Assembly (NCBI GenBank): GCA_029204225.1
Contig: CM055104.1
Span: forward strand, 51,578,294 to 51,642,293
Origin: Diphasiastrum complanatum
Lineage: Eukaryota > Streptophyta > Lycopodiopsida > Lycopodiales > Lycopodiaceae
Direction: 5' to 3'
DNA length: 64,000 nucleotides
The notes under the pieces are model-generated. The model made no database searches, was not told the origin of the DNA, and saw only the letters and a program-made list of their open reading frames with translations. Made by a program: the position numbers and the translations under genes. Positions 19,027-29,983 of this stretch are shown here, in pieces. The number at the start of each line of letters is the position of its first letter. The stretch's first letter is position 1.

Positions 19027-22000
19027 CTAGCTTGGTTCAATCATTGCTTTACTAATCACTCCAAGTGATGATATGAACTTCATAAAAGGTGTCTTTTGAA
19101 GTGTTTTAGTAAGTAGATCAGCTACACATTCATTGCTTGGAACATGCTCCAAAGCAATCTCCTTGGCTTGCACCATTTCTCTCACAAAGTGATGGCATAT
19201 CTCAATGTGCTTAGATCTTGCATGGAAGATTGGGTTAGATGCAAGGTGTTGGGCTGATTTATTGTCATTGTAGATGATTGGTGCCTCCTCTGAATCCATG
19301 ATCTTTAGTTCCACCAATAATCTCTTGATCCAAAGTACCTCCTTTGTAGTGGTTGTCAAAGCTTTGTACTCGGCCTCGGTTGAAGATAGAGATATAGTTT
19401 CTTGCTTTTTTGAAAGCCATGAAACCACACCTTCTCCTATGAAAGTTGAATAGGCACTTGTTGATTTCCTATCTCTCTTGTCCCCTGCAAAATCTGAATC
19501 ACTAAATGCATGAAGGTTAATCACATCTCCTCTATATAGAATCCCAAAATCCAATGTACCCGAGATGTATCTTAGAATCCTCTTAGCCTTTTTCCAATGG
19601 ATATTCAATGGCTTTTGCATGGATTGGCTCAACCTACATACACTAAAGCTAAGATCTGGTCTAGTTATAGTGATCCACATTAAGGAACCTATAAGTTGCC
19701 TAAACAAAGTGATGTCCATGAAGGATCTTTCATCATCTTCATTTGGCACTTTTACATCTTGCTCCATTGGTGTGTCAACACTTTTGCATACTTCCATCTT
19801 AAACTTCTTCAAAAGACTTTGAGCATAGTTTACTTGACTTATAAAGATAAAATCAGACCCTCTAAGTACTTCTATGCCTAAGATGAAGTGAAGACACCCT
19901 AGATCTACCATCTTGAACTCTAAGGATAGATCTATCTTGATTTTTTCAATACCATCAACACTATTTCCACTAATGATGATGTCATCTACATAAATGAGTA
20001 AAAGTACAATACCAACATCATCAAACTTAATGTAAAGAGTGGGATCATATTCACTTTGAACAAAAGAAAGTGAAATAAGATAGCAATGTAGTCTTGAATT
20101 CCAAGATCTCGAGGCTTGCTTCAAGCCATAGATGCTTCTTTGGAGATGGCATACTTTGTTCTCCATTCCATGCTTGATGAACCCTTGTGGCTGCTCCATA
20201 TAGATATCCTCTTCCAAAAAACCATTCAAGAAAGCATTAGAGACATCCATTTGACATAGAATCCATCCAAAATGTGATGCAAGTGTAATGATTAGTCTTA
20301 TTGTGACCATCTTGGCCACGGGTGCAAAAGTTTCCTCATAGTCTATCCCTCTCTCTTGAGCATAGCCTTTTGCAACTAATCTTGCTTTATGTTTGTTAAC
20401 ACTCCCATTTGCATTCAACTTAAGCTTGAAGACCCACTTGCATCCTATTACATTCCTTTGAGGTCTCTCAACAAGCAACCAAGTTTCATTCTCAATCAAG
20501 GCATCATACTCATCCAACATAGCTTTATACCATTCTTTGGAGTGCAATGCATCTTCAACATTAGATGGTTCTTTGAAACTAGATAAAGCATAAGAAGTGG
20601 ATGAGATACCCTCAACTTGCTGTCCTTTGCCTTGATATGTGAGCCTTGATGGCTCCACTTTTGCCCTTGAAGATCTCCTTGGTGTGATAGGTGGGTTTGG
20701 TGCTTGCTCCTCCATGAGCTCCTCCTCAAAACCAAGATCTTGATCCTCGGCCATCTTCTTCTTGATTGTTGGAGCACTTGAGCCTTCTTCAAGCATATGC
20801 ATATGATGTTCATCAAAGATGACATCCCTTGAAACAACAAATTTGTTCAAGGATGGGAGATAGACTTTGTAGCCCTTGCTTGAGCTTGCATATCCAAGCA
20901 TGATCCCTCTTGTGGAAGATGGATCCTCCTTGGTTCTTGTTTCCAATGGCACATGCACATAACATATACACCCAAAAACTTTCAAGTGATTAAGATTGGG
21001 TTTCTTTCCATACAACATCTCATAAGGAGTTTTGCCTTCAATTGCTTTGCAAGACACCCTATTCATCAAGTAGTTTGCACATACAAGAGACTCACCCCAA
21101 AAGGATTTGGGCAAACAAGCATCTAATCTTAAAGCCTTAGAACATTCACATAATGTTCTATTCCTTCTTTCAGCAACTCCATTTTGTTGAGGAGTGTAAG
21201 GACAAGAAGTCTCTTTCTTGATCCCTTCCTCCTCACAAAAGGCCTTGAACTCATTGGAGATGAATTCTCCACCAGTGTCACTTCTAAAAATCTTGATGCT
21301 ATGATTATGATGATTTTCCACAAACAACTTGAACTTTACAAAAGTATCAAATACTTGAGACTTGAAGGAAAGTAAGAACACCCAACAATATCTTGAGTAG
21401 TCATCAATGAAGGTTAAAAACATGGATGAACCTCCATTAGATTTGGTGCTAGCAATGTGCACATCCGAGTGTATGAGTTCAAGAGGATGAGATGACTTTG
21501 TGATGGAGTTAGGAAACACCTTCTTATGTGCCTTGGATAAGGCACAAGCTTCACAAACCTTGTCTTCCTTCCCAATAGACCTTGGTAGGCCTAAAGCATA
21601 CTCCTCCTTGATCATAGCCTCCATGGAACCCGAGTTGACATGTCCAAGTCTTTTGTGCCATAAAGTAAAGGTAGATATCTTGCTCTTCTCGGCCAACATG
21701 ACAACATTAATATCCACAAATGCATCCAACTTATAAAGTTTGCCAAGTCTAGTGCCCTTAGCCACTATCTTACCCTTCTTCTTGATGAAACATTCATTTG
21801 AAGCAAAGTCAACATTGAAACCATTGTCTACCATTTGGCCAACACTTAGTAGATTCTTTGTTATTGTAGGAATGTACAAAACACCTTCTATGTTGATCTT
21901 TTTGGAAGATCCTAAGCAAAGGGGAATGCTACCAACTCCTTCAATCTTACAAGCTTCATCATTTGCTGTATAGATAGACTTTATAGGTCCATCATAAGAT

Positions 22001-22995
22001 AAGAGAGAAGAGAAAAACTCCCTTTTACTAGTCATGTGTGAACTAGCACCCGAGTCAATCCACCAAGGATCTTCTCCTTTGAAGCTTGTTGAAGAAAATA
22101 TGGACATCATGAGAGAGTCCTCATGTGAACTCTCCTCCTCCTCCTCTTTGCTCATGTTGGCTTGGCTTTGATCTTGCTTCCTCTTGAAGCATTCCGAGGC
22201 ATAATGCCCCATCTTGCTACAATAGTAGCACTTCACCTTTGATTTGTCCTTCTTGACTTTGGTGGTTGATGGAGATGCCTTTGGGGGTCCTTCTTGATCC
22301 TCAAGCTTTGTAGACTTCTTGAATGTTGATCCTTTGCCTTTGGACTTGCCTTTGCCTTTGGTGAAGAGAGCTTGGTCATCTCCACCTTGGATGGAAAGCC
22401 TATCCATCCTCTCTTGCATTTGGCTCCTTCTTGATTCCTCGGCCATGAGCGTGCCTTGGAGTTCTTCAAGTATGGGTAGCTTACCCATAATTGCATATCC
22501 CTGAACCAAATTGTCAAATTCAAAGCTTAGTCCATTCAATATGAGTTGAACAAGCTCTTCATCCTTGATAGGTTCACCTATAAAGGCTAGCTCTTTGTTC
22601 AATTCTTTTACTCTTAGGACAAAAGTATGTGCACTCTCTCCTTTCTTTTGATAGCTTCTATAGATTTGATTCTTCAAAGCTAACATTCTAGTTTGGTTCT
22701 TGGATTCATAGACCTTTTGCAAAGTCTCCCAAGCATCTTGAGCTGAAGTGCAATCTCCTACCTCTCTTAAGAGTTCATTTGCAACATTCATTTTTATGCA
22801 ATGTAGTGCAACATTGCACCTCTTGATGTATTTGGCTTTTTCTTGAGGATGAATAGGTTCACCCTCCTTACCATTTACAATTTCCATCAGATCTTGCATG
22901 ATCATGATAGATTCCATTCTAACTTTCCATATGGAATAGTTAGTTTTGTTGAGCCTTTCATTAGTATCCAAAAGATATGCATTTATAGATGCCAT
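19027..22995 (-). CDS. Copia Gag-Pol polyprotein, 1322 aa, intact
   Basis: A single open frame. Gag (UBN2 type) fills residues 1-250, and the zinc knuckle CYYCSKMGHYASEC is at about 255-268. The aspartic protease motif WIDSGASSH is at about 309 and the pre-integrase LWHKRLGH at about 443. Integrase catalytic residues sit in DDYSRYCW (about 528), SDTGGEF (about 570) and the E of NGVAERRNR (about 608). Reverse transcriptase starts near 850 with the YVDDIII active site at about 999, and RNase H (SDSDFAGD) is at about 1162. The length and order Gag-PR-INT-RT-RH are normal for plant Copia. The stop lies 14 bp from the LTR, overlapping the polypurine tract region. No frameshift or missing catalytic residue was seen. 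There is no env-like frame. Confidence 0.95.
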   Translation of the reverse strand: MASINAYLLDTNERLNKTNYSIWKVRMESIMIMQDLMEIVNGKEGEPIHPQEKAKYIKRCNVALHCIKMNVANELLREVGDCTSAQDAWETLQKVYESKNQTRMLALKNQIYRSYQKKGESAHTFVLRVKELNKELAFIGEPIKDEELVQLILNGLSFEFDNLVQGYAIMGKLPILEELQGTLMAEESRRSQMQERMDRLSIQGGDDQALFTKGKGKSKGKGSTFKKSTKLEDQEGPPKASPSTTKVKKDKSKVKCYYCSKMGHYASECFKRKQDQSQANMSKEEEEESSHEDSLMMSIFSSTSFKGEDPWWIDSGASSHMTSKREFFSSLLSYDGPIKSIYTANDEACKIEGVGSIPLCLGSSKKINIEGVLYIPTITKNLLSVGQMVDNGFNVDFASNECFIKKKGKIVAKGTRLGKLYKLDAFVDINVVMLAEKSKISTFTLWHKRLGHVNSGSMEAMIKEEYALGLPRSIGKEDKVCEACALSKAHKKVFPNSITKSSHPLELIHSDVHIASTKSNGGSSMFLTFIDDYSRYCWVFLLSFKSQVFDTFVKFKLFVENHHNHSIKIFRSDTGGEFISNEFKAFCEEEGIKKETSCPYTPQQNGVAERRNRTLCECSKALRLDACLPKSFWGESLVCANYLMNRVSCKAIEGKTPYEMLYGKKPNLNHLKVFGCICYVHVPLETRTKEDPSSTRGIMLGYASSSKGYKVYLPSLNKFVVSRDVIFDEHHMHMLEEGSSAPTIKKKMAEDQDLGFEEELMEEQAPNPPITPRRSSRAKVEPSRLTYQGKGQQVEGISSTSYALSSFKEPSNVEDALHSKEWYKAMLDEYDALIENETWLLVERPQRNVIGCKWVFKLKLNANGSVNKHKARLVAKGYAQERGIDYEETFAPVAKMVTIRLIITLASHFGWILCQMDVSNAFLNGFLEEDIYMEQPQGFIKHGMENKVCHLQRSIYGLKQASRSWNSRLHCYLISLSFVQSEYDPTLYIKFDDVGIVLLLIYVDDIIISGNSVDGIEKIKIDLSLEFKMVDLGCLHFILGIEVLRGSDFIFISQVNYAQSLLKKFKMEVCKSVDTPMEQDVKVPNEDDERSFMDITLFRQLIGSLMWITITRPDLSFSVCRLSQSMQKPLNIHWKKAKRILRYISGTLDFGILYRGDVINLHAFSDSDFAGDKRDRKSTSAYSTFIGEGVVSWLSKKQETISLSSTEAEYKALTTTTKEVLWIKRLLVELKIMDSEEAPIIYNDNKSAQHLASNPIFHARSKHIEICHHFVREMVQAKEIALEHVPSNECVADLLTKTLQKTPFMKFISSLGVISKAMIEPS

Positions 22996-23793
22996 CTAGT
23001 CTCCTAATCAAGGACTTGACACAAATGAAGGTTACTTCTATTGATTTGATTGAAGGTCTACCTTATCCCACTTCTTAGGGACCTGAAAAGATCAGTAATA
23101 GACTTCCTATAAAGATATAAGAATGCTCTCTAACAAAATCAAATCATAGAATACTAGAAACAATGCACTTGCTTGATTGAAGTAGACAATACTAGTAGAA
23201 TTGCCCCTCTTTCTATAAAGAACATTAAAGCTTCCAAATGATCTGATCAAGAGTGAATTTCAGCAACCTAATATACTTCCAAAATCACTTGTAAAAGATC
23301 TAAATGTAACTTAATGAGGATGCAACCCAATCTACTATCCAATCACAAGCAAAAAATGATCAAAATTGATGAAAAATTGATCTAATTTGGTGCATAAGTC
23401 AAGCAATGGTTGGACTGAACCTAAATCACTTTAGGAGGTGCCTACTACACCTTAGAACAGCCTTGAAGAGTCCCCAAAACTCTGATCTTCCCTCTCCTTG
23501 AATGCTAGAAAGCCTTCTTTATGAAATCACCTCCAAAACTCGCTTAGAAATCAATGCTTGGAGCAAGCAAAACTTGCTATATTGGTAATGTGAATTGAAT
23601 TCAACTTTGCCTCTGGTTTTAGACACCTAAACACCTGCAAATGAAGTCACACAACACCAATCTCCAATGTATTTGACTCACTTTGAGTTCTAGAATCAAT
23701 ACTAGATGCTAAGATCCAATCTACACAAGATTTAGATCAAAAATTGTGATCAAATTGAATGCAAACCAAGGATTTAGCTCATTTCAGCCTTTA

Positions 23794-23806
23794 GGCTCTG
23801 ATACCA
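23794..23806 (-). other. Primer-binding site of the young Copia
   Basis: TGGTATCAGAGCC on the minus strand, complementary to the 3' end of initiator tRNA-Met, directly abutting the 5' LTR. Confidence 0.92.
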
Positions 23807-24489
23807 TGTAAAAATTACAGCAAATAAGGATCCTAAAACACTTGAAATGATGAGGGAAACAATAGATTATGATTTCATAAGATTAGCACAAGTTGAACCA
23901 TCAAAATCCATCAAAAATCTATGCTTGAACCTCACTAAATGGCCCAAATCCTTGAAGAAGGCTTCACACGTGTGAAAGTACGGCCTCCCACAGTCTGAGT
24001 ACTGTACACCAGACCTACATTCAATCCTATAATCATTATAATCACAAGTACTCAAACAATTATGAACATAGAGAGCAATTGCACCATTATGAGAGAAAAA
24101 ACATGAAATTGCTTGATTGATTTTGGTGAGATATCATCACCTATATATACATGATCCATCACGATTTTGGGCAGGTATGAGTAGCCCTAAACCTATCCCT
24201 AATGCTAATTTTGGTGGATCTTTCATCCCTACCAAGTTAGGGTTGGAATCTTGGAGATCCCTCAACAATGCAAAAATTACCAAAAATAGCTCCTATTTTT
24301 TCTCCCTTGTATCTAAGCATAATTTGGACTCATTCCAAAGGTTCTAACACTTAGGTCTACTTGAGAGCATCCTTATGAATGGAATCCTATGCTATTTGGC
24401 ACGTGTGACAAGCCACATCATGACCATCTAACTATTTACAAGTCATATGACCAAAACTAGTCAAGCTAGAATTGTGAATTTTTAACAAG
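23807..24489 (-). repeat. 5' LTR of the young Copia
   Basis: 683 bp. On the sense strand a TATATATAG box (24142-24149) lies about 340 bp into the LTR and is the likely promoter. Confidence 0.95.
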
Positions 24490-24974
24490 AATGAATGATT
24501 TAATGTTGAAGGAATACAAAAATGAATGATGAATAAGAATAGGAATAGGATGCATAGAATTGAATAGAATTAATGTAGAATGGATTCAAGGTTGTGCGTT
24601 TGGGGTGTAGGGTTTGGGATACATGTTTTAGGATTCAAGTTACAAGATTTGGCTTTTAGGGTATAGGATGTAGGATTAAGACTATGGATTTTAAGATTGT
24701 CTTTTTGGGTCCCTAATGCTCATGCTTTAGAAGTATGCTATTCTTCACAATTAGGACTCTCAATTATAGTTTCATAAATTAATCAAAGTTTTCTACTTTA
24801 GTTCTTCATTTATATATGATTTTTTCCTTTTTCAATATCTTTAAGTTGAGAAATATTGAGTACATTCTTATTTTCTTTATTTCTAATTTTTAGTCGAAGA
24901 ATTTATACACCTCCACGAGATAGGAAAAAGGAACAGAGGATCATAAGTTATCACAAAAGCAAAATCGACAAAAA

Positions 24975-26470
24975 ATGGCACAATTTGATAGATTGTTCAG
25001 AGTATCTTCATTGTCAAGTTCAGGCACTCAAGTTACATGGGATCCAGCGAAGGTACGATGTATTTGTAGTTTGCGCATATTAAAATGTAAATTCATTGAT
25101 TTTCATGTACATGAGATTGTGACATAAATTTAATCATTTGTTATCATTGTGTCATTGCAATAGTATCAAAGAGAGTACGACGAGAAGATATATTGTAAAT
25201 GCAAACAACGTAAAGGATTAAAAATTCGAACGAGACGAATAGTAACAAAACATATTTGGGAGTATGGAGAACATGTGGAGGAAGAGTCTGCAGTTGCGGA
25301 GGTATATAAAAAAAAAGTTCTTGTAGCAATTTAATGGTTTAGTATTGCTAATTATTAGACAAATTGCATTTTTGATGAAAAAGACATCTAACATTTGTGT
25401 AGTTTTTCACTTTTGTAGAGATGTTCTTTGGTGTCACATTGCACAATTGATGATCTTACAAACAAAATCAGGGACATTGATTTTGGATCTTCTTTGGCAT
25501 TAGATGATGCCCTAGTTGATGCCGAGGATATCCATGATGTCATTAGTCACTATACACCTCACGTTGATTCTATTCACTCCACCACACTCCTTCCACGTCC
25601 TCTACTCTTTCCATTGGTCCTTCCACTCTACTCTTTCCATTGGTCCTTCCACTCTACTCCTTCCATTGGTCCTTCCATGTCCTCTACTCCTTTGAAAAAA
25701 AGAACAAGACTTGGATGCATTTTGACACAATTTGAAAATGAAAAAAAAAAATGTTGCGTACTATACATATGTCCAAAAATCTCTTTGATTCTTTGTCTGA
25801 GCCTGAACTTCCAACTGATTCAAAATCATTAGAGAAACCTTTTGATAGAAATAGATATTCTTATTGGTCCACTATAGTACCATTACCGTTATATGGGACA
25901 CCATTTTCATATTGGGGTCATTTGTACATAATCAAACCTAGTGAGCATTTTCCAAATGTCGGATTGGGCATATTTTCATTGATGAGCATTGAAGTTCCCT
26001 TGAATAGTGCCATCACATTGATGCCGTACGCACAAGACCCCAATACAATTGGGGTGATTGGCACGCTTTGTGTCGTCACCAATGGAAGATGCAAATATAT
26101 GGTTTGAATGCCAATGCATGTTCATGGGGAAAAGGAGCATGCAAGGAAAGATAGTTACAAAGGCAAATCGATGTACATTGATGGATGCCCAGACGTACAT
26201 GGCAACATTGCAGCGTATATCAATAGTTCTATAGGCCACCCTTCTTTAACCAATTATGATTTTGAGGAATGCACAAATGGATAGGAAGAGCTTTTTTCTA
26301 AAAATGTAAAGGTTACTTATGTGATGGTATGTGCGATTAGAACAATCAAATCTGGAGAAAAGATATTCATAAAACATAGTTATAATCATCCTTCGCCAAG
26401 ATGTGTACAAAAGGCTTTGAGCCAAACAAATCCATGTACTTGATGGACCAAACATATAAATTCTTGAATG
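24975..26470 (+). pseudogene. SET-domain (histone methyltransferase-like) gene inside the DNA transposon
   Basis: Three exons can be read in phase. Exon 1 is 24975-25052 (start MAQFDRLFRV, 26 codons). Exon 2 is 25164-25301 (46 codons, a Cys-rich KIYCKCKQRKGLKIRTRRIV block like transposase-associated zinc modules). Exon 3 starts at 25419. A frame change falls at a run of about 11 A near 25741-25751. The later frame reads a SET-like fold: YIDGCPDVHGNIAAYINSS, then NYDFEEC and VMVCAIRTIKSGEKIFIKHS. The GNI..YINSS and GE..I..HSY stretches correspond to the cofactor and substrate-site motifs of SET enzymes, though the usual NHS and DY residues are not perfect. In-frame stops at about 26105 and 26282 indicate decay. 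Function in the element is unknown. Confidence 0.6.
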
Positions 26471-26596
26471 GATGTTTTTCATCTACTTACATATGATGAC
26501 ATTGATTATGTTTAATGTATTCTATTATGATATGTGTTGATTCCATTGTTAGATATTGCTAGTTTGTATTGATGGATTATTTCACTAGATGTTGTC

Positions 26597-26923
26597 ATGG
26601 ATGTTTTAGAGCTCATGGATGATTTCACTAGATGTTGTCATATAATTAAGCATTTGTCTTTTTTATTGAAGGATTTTCAATTATCATCTAGCTCTAGCGA
26701 CACCAATAATAACTGGCCACGAGCTAAATCCAAAAATAGGATGGCGTACAATGGTCCACGTATAAATCAATTGTCTTCTCAACAACATAAAGGATTAAGA
26801 CAAATGATGAAAATTGATGAAAGACAAGATCGTGATTATGTAAATCGGCCTCAACGTCATCGTAGCTCTTTTGAATCAAGTTCAAGTGCAGACAACGATG
26901 CATCTATACATGATGAAAAATGA
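26597..26923 (+). pseudogene. Serine-rich reading frame, probable tail of the SET gene
   Basis: A 108-codon frame, serine- and charge-rich, without a family I recognise. It directly follows the SET region in the same direction and may be its C-terminus or an unrelated chance frame. Confidence 0.3.
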
Positions 26924-26978
26924 AATCATGGATAATTTAATAAATGATGTATATGAGCATCATGACAGTCAATTTTTA

Positions 26979-27260
26979 TTGCCACGCGTGGCAAAACAAA
27001 ATGATGGCGTGGTAGTGCCACGCGTGGCACTACCACGCCTACTTTTTTTTTTGAAATTACTGACATTTGGGGAGTGAACGACCAGTAGGGAGTCGGCTAG
27101 AAATGAGAGCGTGGCAAAGCCATGCGTGGTTTAGCCATGCCGACTTATTTTTGAAAAAATGCAGGACCACGACCCCAAATATCTGACTCTGCGGTGTCGC
27201 CGGAGGTTTTTTCATGGCAGAGCCATGCGCCACGACCTCAATATTTCACATTGACTAAGG
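26979..27260. repeat. GCCACGCGTGGC palindrome cluster
   Basis: A 16-bp perfect palindrome TTGCCACGCGTGGCAA (26979-26994) is followed by a perfect 34-bp palindrome at 27006-27039, centred on CACG|CGTG. Further GCGTGGCAAAGCCATGCG and GCCATGCGCCACG variants run to 27260. CpG-to-TpG variants suggest methylation decay. The cluster probably belongs to the right subterminal region of the DNA transposon. Confidence 0.65.
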
Positions 27261-27300
27261 CATTGCGTGGCATGGCAAAAGGCAATGTGAGAATGATATC

Positions 27301-28000
27301 CATCCTAAGCATAGACCCCCTTTTTAAGGTTTTAAAATAGCTTTCATAATTGATATAGAGAATAGTGTCCAAATTGGATGCTTCACTATTTCTTACATCA
27401 ATTTTACACATCAATATGTAACTAGAACGTCAAGAACCAAATAGAATGTAAATGCAATGATTCCTTCATGCTTCCAACTTTGAACTCTTTGAAAAATAAT
27501 AGCAACCAAACAATAAATGTGAGTGATGGTGATCACTTGCTTGCTTGTCTCCTCCATCTTTGTCCTTTCTTGATATGTCTCCACCATAAAATTCCATGAA
27601 TGAGCCTCTATCTCCATCTTGCCACAAGATGTCATCATCACTTGATGACTTGACCATTAAGGAGTGACATAATGAGTTTCTTTAGCTTCATTTCCATCAA
27701 CAAAACTAGCCAAGAATGCTAGTACAAATCTGACATCAAAATAATGACCATATCTTGACAATTTGCACGCATTCACAAAGAATTGCCCAAACATGAGGTA
27801 GATCAAGTAAAGTAAACTTGAACAACACTTCCTTGCTATTTTTTTGACCTTACTTGAGTCTTTAAACACCTACAAAAATAGATCCATCATTTGATGCTCT
27901 TGACTACCTTGCCAATTCCCTTTTTATGTTGTCGAAGCCATTTGAGATCAACCTCTTAATCTTCCACTTGACCATCAAGGTCATTTGATAACACCTCTTT
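27301..28000. other. No gene recognised
   Basis: AT-rich sequence between the DNA transposon and a Copia fragment. Short minus-strand frames occur but match nothing I know. It could be decayed Copia, since the next block is Copia in the minus direction. Confidence 0.35.
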
Positions 28001-28398
28001 TCAAGAACCATTGGTTGCTTGAAAACCATGAAAATCAACATCCACTTGCATAACATCATCTACACAAGAAGATTCACCAAAACATGTGAGAAAAGCAAAA
28101 TGAGTCACTTCCACTAGTTGCTTACCCTTCTCATCATATGTGAGCCTTGAAGGTTTTTGTCTTTCCCTTGATGTCCTTCTTGGCTTTTGACTTGAAGAAG
28201 GCTCTTCACCATGAGCATCTAAAACATCGTCGTCAACATCAAGAATGTTAGATCCAACCACAACATCACCACTTGAAAAAACCTTTGAAATATTTCCCTC
28301 AACAAAAATGACATCTCTTCTAATGACCACTTTATTAGTAGAAGGAATGTAAACCTTGTAAGGAAAGACTTTGTATAATTTTGAGTAATAGAATAGAG
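28001..28398 (-). mobile_element. Copia fragment (integrase C-terminus to RT N-terminus)
   Basis: Minus-strand reading YKVYIPSTNKVVIRRDVIF, then RRTSRERQKPSRLTYDEKG and a GESSCVDD stretch. It aligns with the corresponding part of the intact Copia at 19027-22995 (KVYLPSLNKFVVSRDVIF; SRLTYQGKG). The next element is inserted immediately beyond it, at 28404. Confidence 0.65.
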
Positions 28399-28403
28399 GA
28401 TAC

Positions 28404-28678
28404 GGTTAGAATTAAAGTTAGAATCACTGTGTTACTGTACTGTGGGTCTTATCAATGGATAAGGATCAGTTGGCCTCATCACGAGGCAAGTCGATGGGAC
28501 ACGCGTCCCGCCAACGTCAACCTGGGTCATGCATGGGTTGCCTGAGTGAACAACTATATGTACAGTGTAATTTCATTTTGAGAAATACAGTTGCTATGTG
28601 AGCTTGCTGAGGAGAGTGTTTTTTGTCTGTGTTACTGTGTAGCATGATCTGCGTTCCTGTGCAAAGCAAATTCTAAGT
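28404..28678 (+). repeat. 5' LTR of the older Copia
   Basis: 275 bp, bounded by GATAC on the left and the tRNA-Met primer site on the right. Confidence 0.88.
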
Positions 28679-28691
28679 TGGTATCAGAGCC

Positions 28692-29983
28692 ATACAGGGA
28701 GTGTACACAGTACAGTGTCGTCGTTGAAGAGAGCTTCGGGAGAACTGTCTTCTGAGAGTTCGGGGTTTTACGGCGGGTTGCAGACGGAAAGAGAAGCACT
28801 GGTGCACGGTTTCTAATTTATAGAGGCTTGCTAAGCTCAGCAGAGAGATTATTAGCCTATGCATAGCATCAGACCGGGAAAAATTTGGTGAAAATTTGAC
28901 AATTTCAAAGCCAGCTGAAAATTGAAACCGGACTTGGGGTTACGGTTTTTATACATAACTGGTGATTTCTTCGTTGTTTGTGCACCGTTTTGGATGCCGT
29001 AAGGACAGGAAGGAAGCTAATCACACTGTCAATCAGCCATGGAGAAATTCTGAGGTTTATGTCAGAGATTCGTCTCCAGACAGTTAACCTAGCAGATTTG
29101 CGGTAAAAAGGTGAAAAAGCCACTTTGTCAAGTTGAGCTAAAATCACCGTTTCTCCACGGAATTTCCTGACTGAACACTCTATAGTCATGGATTCAGTAG
29201 GGCGACCTTGCTTGAGGCCTCAGATTGTGCTCAAAATGATCCACAGGAGAGCTTGATCTGATGTTTTTCAGAGAAGGGAGGCGCGGCCGCAGGCAGGGAA
29301 GTCGCGGGCAGTTCGCGCGCCCAACGCGATGAAAAATTCAGTGTACCGAAGTTCATAGCATATGCAAGAGTTTGGTTCGATGCCCAGATGTACTTTGAAC
29401 CTTTAGATGAGGTGTCAAATGAATCAACGGTCAAAATCTGTGATGGGAGAGAAATTTGAACCACAAGATTTGGTTCAGCCATTTGATGAGCTTTGAACAG
29501 GGTCCTGAAGAATTGAAGTGCATTCTGGCCTTCAATTTCATTAACAATTTTCATACTGAAAGTTGAGTTGGGCCCCTTCACAAGTGAAGAGTGAAGTTTC
29601 TTCAAAGTGAAGAAATAGTTCAAAAGCTAGAAAAGTCCCTATTTTTGGGTCCTTTGCCCGTTTTGACCCAAACAAAAGGCTATAACCTCCAAACGAAGGG
29701 CACCCGGACTGTACCTACAAGTATGGTACAACAAAACAGAGCGGTTGCAGCGGAGAAAGTGTTCAGAGTATGCCAGAAGTAGTTTCACCATTCCACTGGG
29801 CACGTTGTTGGGAATTGACGATGGGTGGATTTCGGAAGGCGACGCCGATTTGGCTTTCAAATTGGTGGAAAAGCGACGAGTGGCCTGGTAAGAAAAAAAA
29901 GTGCAGGTCATTATTTTCAACTTCTGACTTCACTGTTGGCCTCGACATACTGTTCTTAGCCTGAAGTTTCAAGCAGTTTTGCA
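28692..29983 (+). other. 5' leader of the older Copia
   Basis: About 1.3 kb between primer site and gag, noncoding as far as I can see. Frames present on the minus strand have no recognisable content. Confidence 0.6.

Larger units (their letters stand above)
18331..24489 (-). mobile_element. Young, apparently complete Ty1/Copia retrotransposon
   Basis: A 6159-bp element in minus orientation. The LTRs are 18331-19012 and 23807-24489, both TG...CA. The target duplication AGAAT is perfect (18326-18330 and 24490-24494). The primer-binding site TGGTATCAGAGCC (minus strand, 23794-23806) touches the 5' LTR and matches initiator tRNA-Met. The polypurine tract GTGAGGAGGAG (minus strand, 19013-19023) precedes the 3' LTR. 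One uninterrupted polyprotein lies between. My alignment of the LTRs finds one substitution, one 1-bp indel and a T-run of 5 versus 7, so insertion was recent. All parts needed for autonomous movement are present by sequence. Confidence 0.95.
16050..27300. mobile_element. Decayed DNA transposon with transposase-like and SET-domain genes, interrupted by a young Copia
   Basis: Two divergent genes lie either side of the Copia insertion: a Ptta/En/Spm-type transposase exon pair on the minus strand (16070-16938) and a SET-domain pseudogene on the plus strand (24975-26470). Related GTGGC/GCCAC-rich hairpin repeats occur at 17321-17376 and 26979-27260. I infer one original element of about 5 kb whose divergent promoter region received the Copia. 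Termini and target duplication were not found; the left edge appears truncated against a Copia relic and the right edge is estimated from the end of the repeats. Two separate elements remain possible. Confidence 0.4.
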
